Shown: positions 1 through 5,974 of the stretch, piece by piece
Position numbering within the stretch: position 1 is the first letter of the stretch
Layout of the letters: each line of letters starts with the position of its first letter
DNA from: Holophagae bacterium
GTDB lineage: Bacteria > Acidobacteriota > Thermoanaerobaculia > Thermoanaerobaculales > Sulfomarinibacteraceae
Length of the DNA stretch: 10,033 bases
Direction: 5' to 3'
Assembly (NCBI GenBank): GCA_030637505.1
Contig: DAOWGJ010000265.1
Span: 1-10,033 of the forward strand
Notes under the pieces: model-generated
The model's input: only the letters and a program-made list of their open reading frames with translations
Database searches by the model: none
What the model was told of the DNA's origin: nothing
Position numbers and translations under genes: made by a program

Positions 1-1929
1 CAGGCCACCATCCGCGTTCCGTGGATCCTCACCACTCCCGCCACCGACCAACCGATCCGGGTCGTCAATCCGGTGAGCATCACCGACCTGAGCCCCTTGC
101 TGACCACCTTGGTCGGCCTCAGGGCCCCCAACCAGGACCGCAGCGACGGCAGATTGCCGTTCGGCGGGCAGGACGCGACAAGTGCTGCGCGCGCGCTCTA
201 CTTCGAGGCGATGCTCCCGGTATTCCAGTACGGCTGGTCCGAGCTGCGCGGAGTGCGCTCGGGAAAGTGGGAGCTCCACGCCGGGACGCGGGCCGAGCTC
301 TTTGACATGGTGGCTGACCCACGGCAGCTGACCGACCTGGCCGAAGTCGAGCCCCTCGAGCTGGAGAACTCGAGAAAATTGCTCGACGAGTTCGTGGAGG
401 CGGACCAAGGATTGAACGCGGAGGCCGCTCTCGAGCTGCCGCCTGCCGAGCGAGAGGCGTTGGCAGCCCTCGGGTACATGGCGAATATTTCTCCGGCCCG
501 CCGCAACCCTCCCGACCCCAGAGATCTGGTCACCGGCCACGTTCACATCGAGCGCGCTCAGTACCACCTGGCCGTCGGCGAGTACGAGGAAGCCCTCGCC
601 AGCATCGACGTCATGCTCGACAAGGATCCGGAGAATCTCGCGGCGCTCTCGCTCAAGGGCAATGTCTACACGGCCAAGGGTGATTTCGATCTGGCCGAGC
701 AGAACTACCGGAAGTGTCTGGAGATCGACCCCGCGAACAGCGACGTCGTTGTGGGTCTGTGTCGTCTCGAGAGGCTTCAAGGCCGGCACGAACGGGTCAT
801 CGAGCTGGCGCAAGTGGGCCGCGGGACGCGGTCTCCATTCAGGATGTTCGATGCCATCGAAGCCCGAGCCCTGGCGGCTCTCGGGCGGGAGGACGAAGCC
901 GACGCCCTGCTCGCGCCGGCGCTCGCCACGAACCCGGACGATCCGGATCTCCTGAGCGCCTACGCGGACCGCTTGAGGAAGCAGGGCAAGGACGCCGAGG
1001 CCGAGGCGGCGCTGACCAGAGCGGTGGCAAAGTCCCCGTTCCACCAACGGGCACGACGCCAGCTCGGCCAGCTCCTCCAGGAGGGCGGCCGAGCACAGGA
1101 TGCAGTCGAGGTCTACGAGGAGATGCTCCGCATCAAGCCCGACGACGCCGAAACCCACTTCGCGATCGGATCGGTCCTGCTCGACTCAGATCCCAAGGCG
1201 GCCCTTCCGTCCCTGGAAGAGGCGAGCCGGCTGGCGCCGTCCCGGGCCAGATTCCTCATCAGCCTCGGTGTCGCCTACCTCAAGAACGGCCGTTTGAGCG
1301 AGGCCGAAGCCACCTTGCGGCGGGCGATCGTCCTGTCGCCCGACGATCCGAACATCCGCAACAACCTCGGGATCACCCTGATCCAGTCGAGAAGATTCGG
1401 GGAGGCGATTGACGAGCTGAACGCCCTGCTCGAGCGCCATCCCGAGTTCGTCGCAGCGAGAAACAACCTCGCGATCGCACTGGCCGAATCCGGCGACCTG
1501 GCGCGAGCCGAGCGTGAGGTGCGGCAAGCCATCGAAAACATGCCCGACTACCTCGACGCCCTCCTCACCCTCGCGGCGATCCTTGATCGCGGCGAACGAC
1601 TCGACGAGGAGTACGCGGTTCTGCAGCGTGCATTCACGCTGTCACCGGAACGAATCGACGTTCGCAACCGTCTCGCCAGGGCCGCCGCCACGGTCGGGCA
1701 ATGCGACCACACCATCGAGCTCGTCGGTGAAGGCGTGGAGAGCCCCGACGAGATGAGCTCCGACCTCAACCTCGATGTCGCCAAATGTCTCGAACAGCAG
1801 GGACGCGACGAGCTCGCCCTGCGCCATTTTGAGCAGGCGGCCAGGAACAGCCGGCCCGGCGCTCTTCGAGATGAGGCCCAGGCTGGAATCCAGCGGCTGG
1901 GGCTCGGTCTGCAGGACAACGGCAATTGA
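1..1929 (+). CDS. Sulfatase-fold/TPR fusion protein, 5'-truncated by the window edge
   Basis: The frame is open from base 1, so the gene starts upstream; a GTG at 73 is only an internal valine. 642 residues are visible. Residues 1-160 read as the C-terminal end of a sulfatase/phosphodiesterase (alkaline phosphatase superfamily) domain: a VPWIL strand, a VSITDLSPLLTTLVGL segment (family pattern: vs-vDl-PTll-laG), then YFEAMLPVFQYGW, a GVRSGKWEL strand, ELFDMVADPRQLTDLA (family pattern: ELYDL-DP-E-NLA) and a closing ALAALGYM. From about residue 175 to 625 there are roughly a dozen TPR helix pairs, with signatures such as YEEALASID, DLAEQNYRKCLEIDP, DAVEVYEEMLRIKPDD and EAEATLRRAIVLSPDDPN. The metal-binding and formylglycine motifs of the sulfatase would lie upstream and cannot be checked, so the enzyme may hydrolyse or transfer sulfate or phosphate esters, or be inactive. 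TPRs normally mediate protein contacts. Sulfatase-TPR fusions are recurrent in Acidobacteriota-type genomes. Substrate unknown. Confidence 0.85.
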   Translation, partial: QATIRVPWILTTPATDQPIRVVNPVSITDLSPLLTTLVGLRAPNQDRSDGRLPFGGQDATSAARALYFEAMLPVFQYGWSELRGVRSGKWELHAGTRAELFDMVADPRQLTDLAEVEPLELENSRKLLDEFVEADQGLNAEAALELPPAEREALAALGYMANISPARRNPPDPRDLVTGHVHIERAQYHLAVGEYEEALASIDVMLDKDPENLAALSLKGNVYTAKGDFDLAEQNYRKCLEIDPANSDVVVGLCRLERLQGRHERVIELAQVGRGTRSPFRMFDAIEARALAALGREDEADALLAPALATNPDDPDLLSAYADRLRKQGKDAEAEAALTRAVAKSPFHQRARRQLGQLLQEGGRAQDAVEVYEEMLRIKPDDAETHFAIGSVLLDSDPKAALPSLEEASRLAPSRARFLISLGVAYLKNGRLSEAEATLRRAIVLSPDDPNIRNNLGITLIQSRRFGEAIDELNALLERHPEFVAARNNLAIALAESGDLARAEREVRQAIENMPDYLDALLTLAAILDRGERLDEEYAVLQRAFTLSPERIDVRNRLARAAATVGQCDHTIELVGEGVESPDEMSSDLNLDVAKCLEQQGRDELALRHFEQAARNSRPGALRDEAQAGIQRLGLGLQDNGN

Positions 1930-1939
1930 GACAACGGCA
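1915..1939. repeat. Short direct repeat across a stop codon
   Basis: GACAACGGCA occurs at 1915-1924 and again at 1930-1939, separated by ATTGA, which contains the TGA stop of the upstream gene (1927-1929). The second copy is followed by GGTC and a run of six T. A clear terminator stem is not visible here, only a 4-bp AGAC/GTCT pairing, so termination of the sulfatase-TPR transcript is uncertain. It is probably a small tandem duplication. Confidence 0.4.
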
Positions 1940-2003
1940 GGTCTTTTTTCCAGTTTTCTGTCCGGAAACCGGTTGTGTCGTTGGTCTGCCGGCATTTTCA
2001 GTG

Positions 2004-2032
2004 TTGACAATGCTATCGATCAAGGTTAGGGT
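2004..2032 (+). promoter_or_regulatory. Candidate sigma-70 promoter for the IPTL-CTERM gene
   Basis: A perfect TTGACA -35 box (2004-2009) is followed by a 17-bp spacer and TAGGGT (2027-2032), which matches the -10 consensus only at its T, A and final T. It would start transcription near 2039 and give a leader of about 90 nt before the ATG at 2133. The perfect -35, ideal spacing and AT-rich surroundings in a GC-rich window support it. The weak -10 keeps confidence moderate. Confidence 0.45.
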
Positions 2033-2048
2033 CAGATTCGATAGGCAA

Positions 2049-2065
2049 TGAGGTCTTTTACCTCA
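2049..2065 (+). promoter_or_regulatory. Leader hairpin or operator-like inverted repeat
   Basis: TGAGGT (2049-2054) and ACCTCA (2060-2065) are perfect inverted arms around CTTTT. The repeat lies just downstream of the predicted transcription start. A second small inverted repeat, TTCCA/TGGAA (2090-2094/2098-2102), is followed by six T (2106-2111). These could be a dyad operator, mRNA leader hairpins or a weak attenuator. None is proven and chance is possible. Confidence 0.3.
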
Positions 2066-2120
2066 GAATGGTTTTCGTAATTTTTTCGGTTCCAGCATGG
2101 AATACTTTTTTGGGAAAGAA

Positions 2121-2125
2121 GGAGG
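2121..2125 (+). promoter_or_regulatory. Ribosome binding site fixing the start at 2133
   Basis: GGAGG lies 7 nt before the ATG at 2133. In-frame ATGs also occur at 2097 and 2127. The first is upstream of the RBS and the second only one base beyond it, so 2133 is preferred. It also begins a textbook signal peptide (MKKSLVLVAIV...). Confidence 0.85.
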
Positions 2126-2132
2126 AATGGTT

Positions 2133-2822
2133 ATGAAGAAGTCTTTGGTACTCGTAGCGATCGTTGTTCTCATGACTTCGGTGGCGGCGGCAAACATCAA
2201 CCCCTCGGCGGCTGACGTAGTCAGCGATGCCGGCTTTGGGGGCACCCGTGCGAACGGCGCGCTGGGCAGCCTCACGATCACCGCTCAGCAGGTGGGTGCG
2301 CTCGAGGTTCAGCTCGATGCCAGTGTCACCACAGTGGGCGGTGACGGAATTCCGGTGGTTGTGACCCTCGGCGGCGTCACCTACACCCTGGACAACCAGG
2401 TTTGGCTCTATGGCCAGATTTACGACTCACCGTGGGATGGTGGCTGCACCTTCTGGGACACCCCCGGCCCCGACTGGTGCGCCGTTGACGATCAGTTCTT
2501 CTTGAACTCGCCCACTGCTTTGGGCAGCTTCGCCTTGTCGTTCACTACCACCGTGCCCGTGGCGATGAACTACCAGACGTTCGTACTCGCCCGAGCCGGT
2601 TTGACTTGGGGGACCCCCGACTTCGACTGGTTCTCAGTCTCCCAGTCGATTTACTCCAGCGTGGTGGAGACCATCTACATCGACTCCACTCAGCCCCCGA
2701 CCCCGACCCCCGACCCGGACGCCGGTGGCGCCCCGATCCCGACGATCAACCGTTGGGGCATAATGGCCATGATCGGCATGCTCCTTGGTGTCGCTGTCCT
2801 GGTGATCATCCGCCGCAAGTAA
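2133..2822 (+). CDS. Secreted protein with IPTLxxWG-type C-terminal sorting signal
   Basis: The protein has 229 residues. It has a Sec signal peptide (MKK, a hydrophobic stretch, probable cleavage after VAAA near residue 20), then a beta-rich, Gly/Thr/Val-rich region with no recognised domain and two close cysteines (GGCTFWD...PDWCAVDD). A PTPTPDPD linker leads to a tripartite tail from about residue 202: IPTINRWG, a 17-residue hydrophobic segment, then RRK. The tail fits the IPTL-CTERM family (IPTLxxWG motif, TM helix, basic end). That family is known to be handled by an exosortase-type enzyme (XrtH), which cleaves the tail and releases or anchors the protein in the envelope or extracellular matrix. 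No exosortase is in the window. It is a single-gene unit with its own promoter candidate, RBS and terminator. Function of the mature domain is unknown; a surface or matrix role is inferred only from the sorting tail. Confidence 0.88.
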   Translation: MKKSLVLVAIVVLMTSVAAANINPSAADVVSDAGFGGTRANGALGSLTITAQQVGALEVQLDASVTTVGGDGIPVVVTLGGVTYTLDNQVWLYGQIYDSPWDGGCTFWDTPGPDWCAVDDQFFLNSPTALGSFALSFTTTVPVAMNYQTFVLARAGLTWGTPDFDWFSVSQSIYSSVVETIYIDSTQPPTPTPDPDAGGAPIPTINRWGIMAMIGMLLGVAVLVIIRRK

Positions 2823-2844
2823 GGTAACTCAGACCTCAAAACAC

Positions 2845-2872
2845 AAACCGCGCCCTCGGGCGCGGTTTTTTT
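2845..2872 (+). terminator. Strong rho-independent terminator
   Basis: The left arm (2845-2855) and right arm (2858-2868) form a perfect stem, AACCGCGCCC/GGGCGCGGTT plus one A-T pair, closing around TC (or a CTCG tetraloop). The right arm runs into seven T (2866-2872). It lies 22 bp after the stop of the IPTL-CTERM gene. On the minus strand the hairpin is followed by TTTGTGTTTTG, so it may also stop prfB read-through. Confidence 0.93.
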
Positions 2873-2912
2873 GTATTTGCACATCCTGGATATGCCAGTG
2901 CACGGTTAAGAG

Positions 2913-2940
2913 GAATCCACGGCCTGAGGACGTGGGATTC
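2913..2940. repeat. Imperfect inverted repeat in the convergent gap
   Basis: GAATCCAC (2913-2920) pairs with GTGGGATTC (2932-2940) with one bulged G, around an 11-nt loop. It lies between the terminator and the prfB end. There is no adjacent T run, so it is not an obvious terminator. It may be a 3' end hairpin for prfB read-through mRNA, or chance. Confidence 0.35.
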
Positions 2941-2957
2941 TATGTTGGACGTTGAAG

Positions 2958-2988
2958 CACACCCCATGCAATTCGTTCGACGAATTGC
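2958..2988. repeat. Dispersed hairpin repeat, copy 1, overlapping the prfB stop
   Basis: This 31-nt sequence recurs at 7825-7855 with a single mismatch (C2962 versus A7829). Its core is a perfect hairpin: GCAATTCG (2968-2975), loop TTCGA, CGAATTGC (2981-2988). The last stem base is the final base of the prfB stop codon (TAG on the minus strand, 2990-2988). There is no T run on either strand, so it is not a standard terminator. Its form and position resemble REP/BIME-like 3'-end repeats. Confidence 0.8.
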
Positions 2989-4089
2989 TAACCCTGCTTG
3001 GCCGACCACTGAAGAAAGGCCTCGATAAACCCGTCGATGTCGCCGTCCAATACCCGATCGGTATCGCCGACTTCGTGGTCAGTCCGCAGATCCTTGACCA
3101 TGCGGTAGGGTTGGAGCACGTAGGACCGAATCTGGTGACCCCAGGCGATTTCATTCTTGGGGCCTTTGATCTTGTCCAATGCCTCTTCGCGCTTTCGCAT
3201 CTCCAACTCGTAGAGGCGCGCCTTGAGGACCTTCATCGCCGAGGCCAGGTTCTTGATCTGCGACCTTTCGTTCTGACAGGTGACGATGACACCGGACGGC
3301 TCGTGCACGACGCGAACGGCCGAATAGGTGGTGTTGACGCCCTGTCCTCCCGGACCCGATGAGCAATAGCGGTCGATCCGTAGATCTTTCTCGGGAATCT
3401 CGAGGTCGATTTCGTCTTCGATCTCGGGGTAGACGTGGGCCGAAGCAAACGAGGTGTGGCGTCGGGCCTGGGAGTCAAACGGGGAGATTCGAACCAATCT
3501 GTGGACACCGTTTTCCGACCTCAAATGGCCGTAGGCGTATGGCCCCTTGACCAGAAGCGTCGCCGCCTTGATGCCGGCCTCATCCCCCGGTTGCTCATCC
3601 ATGACCTCAACGTCGAAACCCTTACGTTCGCACCACCTCAAGTAGAGGCGTTGAAGCATCTGGGCCCAGTCCTGACTCTCGGTTCCGCCGGCGCCGGGAT
3701 GGATCTCGATGAAGGCGTTGGAACGATCGTGTTCTCCACCCATCTTGGTCGTCAGCTCGATACTGTCCAGGGTCGGCCTCAACTTGGTCAGGACCGTCTT
3801 CAGCTCGTCCTCAGCGCCCTCTTCGCCCTCGCGGATCATCTCCAGCAGAATTTCAAGTTCCTCGTCGGCCTGCCCCAGGGTCTCGATCGTCTCAACCGAC
3901 TGCTGCAATTCCGAACGTCGCCGCATCACGTCACGGGCTTTTTCCTTATCGGACCAGATCTCCGGGTCCTGGGCCTCCTGGTCGACTTCGGCCAGTTGAG
4001 CCCTCAGACTTTCCTCGTCAAAGGTACCCCCGAAGCTGGTGAATTCGGGTGACCTGGGTTTCGGCAATTTGCATCATTTCTTCGATCAT
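2988..4089 (-). CDS. prfB: Peptide chain release factor 2 (RF2), with programmed +1 frameshift
   Basis: RF2 releases the nascent peptide at UGA and UAA codons in the cytoplasm. The product is 366 residues (E. coli: 365). The first frame runs from ATG at 4089 for 23 codons (ending ...LRGYL), meets an in-frame TGA at 4020-4018, and resumes in the +1 frame at GAC (4019-4017). From there it reads through to TAG at 2988-2990. Motifs in the shifted product: SPF anticodon-like tripeptide at about 202-204 (RISPFDSQARRHTSF) and the catalytic GGQ at 247-249 (SGPGGQGVN), close to E. coli 205-207 and 250-252. ATG 4089 is chosen because GAGG lies 5 nt upstream. ATGs at 4077 and 4074 are alternatives, and a caller ignoring the shift would pick TTG at 4067. 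Upstream, lnt ends 119 bp away on the same strand, so co-transcription is possible. A weak TTGTGC/TACCAT pair (4160-4130, 19-bp spacer) is a poor promoter candidate. Confidence 0.97.
4017..4032 (-). promoter_or_regulatory. RF2 autoregulatory +1 frameshift site
   Basis: Read on the minus strand: CGG GGG TAC CTT TGA C. It contains the slippery CTT (4023-4021), the zero-frame TGA (4020-4018), the following C (4017), and a Shine-Dalgarno-like GGGGG exactly 3 nt before CTT. That is the same architecture and spacing as in E. coli prfB. Established model: when RF2 is scarce, termination at UGA is slow, the ribosome slips +1 and full-length RF2 is made. Conservation of RGYL just before the stop, and alignable RF2 sequence in the second frame just after it, argue against a sequencing error. 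Confidence 0.96.
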
Positions 4090-4196
4090 TTCAGCCTCAC
4101 TCACACTCCGCGGATGCGGGTGGAGGGGTATGGTAGCAGACCACCCCGGAATCTGCACAAACACCTTCGGAATTAAGGGTTAGGGCCACGAACAGG

Positions 4197-4210
4197 GAGC
4201 GCTTGCGCTC
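4197..4210. repeat. Small perfect hairpin overlapping the lnt stop
   Basis: GAGCGC (4197-4202), TT, GCGCTC (4205-4210) form a perfect 6-bp stem. It overlaps the lnt TGA (4211-4209 on the minus strand). No T run follows on the minus strand, so termination would be weak. It may mark the lnt 3' end or modulate read-through into prfB. Confidence 0.4.
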
Positions 4211-5717
4211 ACGAAGGCCGGGGTTGGATCTCAGGGCCGGACCGCCCCTGACGTCCCAGGATGAACACCGCACCCACCATCACAAAGCACACCCACGCCC
4301 ACCAGTCACCCCACCGCACCGCGGGTGTCCGCCCGACAGCCGGCTGGACCTCGACAATAAGGAGCCCCTCTTTCCCGGCCTCAAGGCGGTCAACGACATG
4401 GCCCGAAGGGTCGATCGCCCCTGAAATACCGGTCAGGGCGGCCCGGATGACCCATCTGCGAGTTTCCACCGCCCTGAGGATCGCCTGAGCGAAGTGCTGG
4501 TCCAGGGCCCAGCTGGTGCCGTACCAGGCATCGTTTGTCAGGGTCGCCAAGACCTCTGCACCGGCTCGGACCTGCCGGGCCACGACGTTGGGAAAAACGA
4601 TCTCGTAGCATACGGCAAGGCCCAGGGGAATTCCGGCATCCAGCGGAACGACTTCAGTACCTGCGGTGAAGGCGCCGATCTCCCGCACCAGCGAGTCCGA
4701 GACGAACACACGGCCCCACAGCGGAACGTACTCGCCGAACGGCACTAGACGCACCTTGTCGTATCGGCTCACCACCCCGTCCGGGCGGAGGGCAAAGACA
4801 GAGTTCGTATAACCCCCATCCGCCGTCCGGGCCACCGAATTGAGCACAACGGCAGATCCGGTCGACTGGGCGAATCGGCGCACCTGATCGCTGTAGACGA
4901 CGTCCGTTTCGAAACGGTAGGGCATCGCACTTTCCGGCCACAAGACCAGGTCCGGGCCCCGGACCGACGCGGCCTGTGACAGGGCCCAGACCCTCTGCGT
5001 CGTCTCCGGCCACATATCGGGATTCCAGCGTTCCTCCAGCGTCGTCCCCGGCTGAATCAGTGCGACCGTCAGCGCCTTTCCCGAATACTCCGGACCGGGC
5101 GCGACTAGGGTCATTACGCCGGCAGTCACTCCGGCCACACCGATCAATGCGGCGCCTGCTCGGCGATTCGAGCCACAGCACAGGGCCCACGCTCCCGCAC
5201 CCAGCGCAACCAGCGCCCAGCCCACACCGGTGGCGCCCCACACCGAAAGAGATGCCAAGGTTGACGCCATTTCGGCCAGGCAGCTCGCCGTCGTGTTCCA
5301 GGGGAAGAGGTAGGGCGAATAACGGCGAGCCACTTCTGCGAGGATCCACACCGCTGGGAAGATCAGGACCCTCGCTCGCGGTGACACTGCGGCCGTGACG
5401 ACCGCCACCGGAATCCAGGTCGAGCCCAGGAACAGGCCCATCACCACCAGTCCCCCCCATGCACCGAGGATCGAAAAACCGCCGAACCCGGCCAATACCT
5501 CGACGACCCAGGAGGACGCCACCATCCAGTGCACCATTCCCGCGAACCATCCCAGTAGCGCCGCATGCCACCACCGCAGGGGCGTCCGCAGGCTCTCCAG
5601 GAACAGTCCCGGGAACACGAACACCAGGGGCCACCAGTTGAGACCCGGAAGGGCCAGGGCCAAGACGACGCCGGAAGCCGCCGCAAGGCCCGCACCGCGC
5701 AGCACGCTAGCCCACAT
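4209..5717 (-). CDS. lnt: Apolipoprotein N-acyltransferase
   Basis: Lnt adds the third acyl chain to the N-terminal cysteine of diacylated lipoproteins in the inner membrane, the last step of lipoprotein maturation before Lol sorting. It is 502 residues (E. coli about 512). Roughly residues 1-215 are hydrophobic transmembrane helices, residues 215-465 the nitrilase-fold catalytic domain, and a final TM helix lies near 470-488. Catalytic residues fall where expected: Glu262 in WPESAMP, Lys321 in YDKVRLVPFGEYVP and Cys370 in AVCYEIVFP (E. coli E267, K335, C387), with NDAWYGTS following. The frame stays open upstream to 5978, but that stretch is not Lnt-like and crosses the structured element at 5750-5920. 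ATG 5717, with GGGGAG just upstream (short 2-nt spacing), begins the first hydrophobic helix and is chosen. prfB lies 119 bp downstream. The lipoprotein at 7270 is a plausible substrate. Confidence 0.95.
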   Translation of the reverse strand: MWASVLRGAGLAAASGVVLALALPGLNWWPLVFVFPGLFLESLRTPLRWWHAALLGWFAGMVHWMVASSWVVEVLAGFGGFSILGAWGGLVVMGLFLGSTWIPVAVVTAAVSPRARVLIFPAVWILAEVARRYSPYLFPWNTTASCLAEMASTLASLSVWGATGVGWALVALGAGAWALCCGSNRRAGAALIGVAGVTAGVMTLVAPGPEYSGKALTVALIQPGTTLEERWNPDMWPETTQRVWALSQAASVRGPDLVLWPESAMPYRFETDVVYSDQVRRFAQSTGSAVVLNSVARTADGGYTNSVFALRPDGVVSRYDKVRLVPFGEYVPLWGRVFVSDSLVREIGAFTAGTEVVPLDAGIPLGLAVCYEIVFPNVVARQVRAGAEVLATLTNDAWYGTSWALDQHFAQAILRAVETRRWVIRAALTGISGAIDPSGHVVDRLEAGKEGLLIVEVQPAVGRTPAVRWGDWWAWVCFVMVGAVFILGRQGRSGPEIQPRPS

Positions 5718-5749
5718 TTCTCCCCGGTTCTCGTCGCGAGGGCGTCGAG

Positions 5750-5920
5750 GTGCTGTACCCAGTGGAGTTTTCGATCCGAGGGGCGCAGAGGCGTACTTGA
5801 CAGTACGTAGGGACATCGCGCCCAGCCCAAAGGGCTGCCGAGCCGATAGGCTCGGGCCTGTGAAACAGGCGGCGTGGGCTGGAGCACCCCGAGGTGAGAA
5901 AGTGCCGCTGGGTGCAGTGC
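5750..5920 (+). ncRNA. Candidate structured RNA element (unidentified class)
   Basis: The ends pair over 16 consecutive positions, 5750-5765 with 5905-5920, counting G-U. After one A-G mismatch six more pairs follow (5767-5772 with 5898-5903), then a G-A/A-G/U-U internal loop, a CC/GG pair (5776-5777/5893-5894), another tandem G-A, and GGGG/CCCC (5780-5783/5887-5890). Inside lie CGTACT-TGAC-AGTACG (5792-5807), CCGAGCC-GATA-GGCTCGG (5838-5855) and GCCTG-TGAAA-CAGGC (5856-5870). CCAGCCC (5822-5828) can pair either with GGGCTGG (5876-5882) or, minus one base, with GGGCTG (5832-5837). GGGCGC (5781-5786) can alternatively pair with GCGCCC (5818-5823). At least six pairs are G-U on the + strand and would be A-C on the other, so the RNA polarity is +. 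It sits between two minus-strand genes. No promoter or associated ORF was recognised. It could be an independent ncRNA, an RNA-guided-nuclease guide relic or a mobile repeat; the class is unknown. Confidence 0.6.
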
Positions 5921-5974
5921 ATCGGCGGCCGCAGTAGATCACCGGTGAGAAAAGCGGGCCAGACCGCACCACCT

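Noticed and set aside
73..1929. GTG at 73 as the start of a separate TPR protein
   Set aside because: The frame is open from base 1 and the residues before 73 (VPWILTTPA...VVNP) fit the sulfatase-type domain, so it is an internal codon.
2958..2988. CRISPR repeat or intrinsic terminator
   Set aside because: The two copies are 4.9 kb apart with no spacer array or cas genes, and no T run follows the stem on either strand.
3435..4052. 205-codon + strand open frame opposite prfB
   Set aside because: Antisense to a well-supported RF2 gene, with no RBS or recognisable protein features.
4130..4160. Dedicated prfB promoter (TTGTGC ... TACCAT on the minus strand)
   Set aside because: Both boxes are weak and the 19-bp spacer is long; co-transcription with lnt is as likely.
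5750..5920. Known RNA classes (tRNA, RNase P, 6S, tmRNA, group II intron domain V)
   Set aside because: No tRNA arms, no RNase P core motif, no tmRNA tag or tRNA-like end, a multi-branched interior unlike 6S, and no reverse transcriptase or recognisable domain V nearby.
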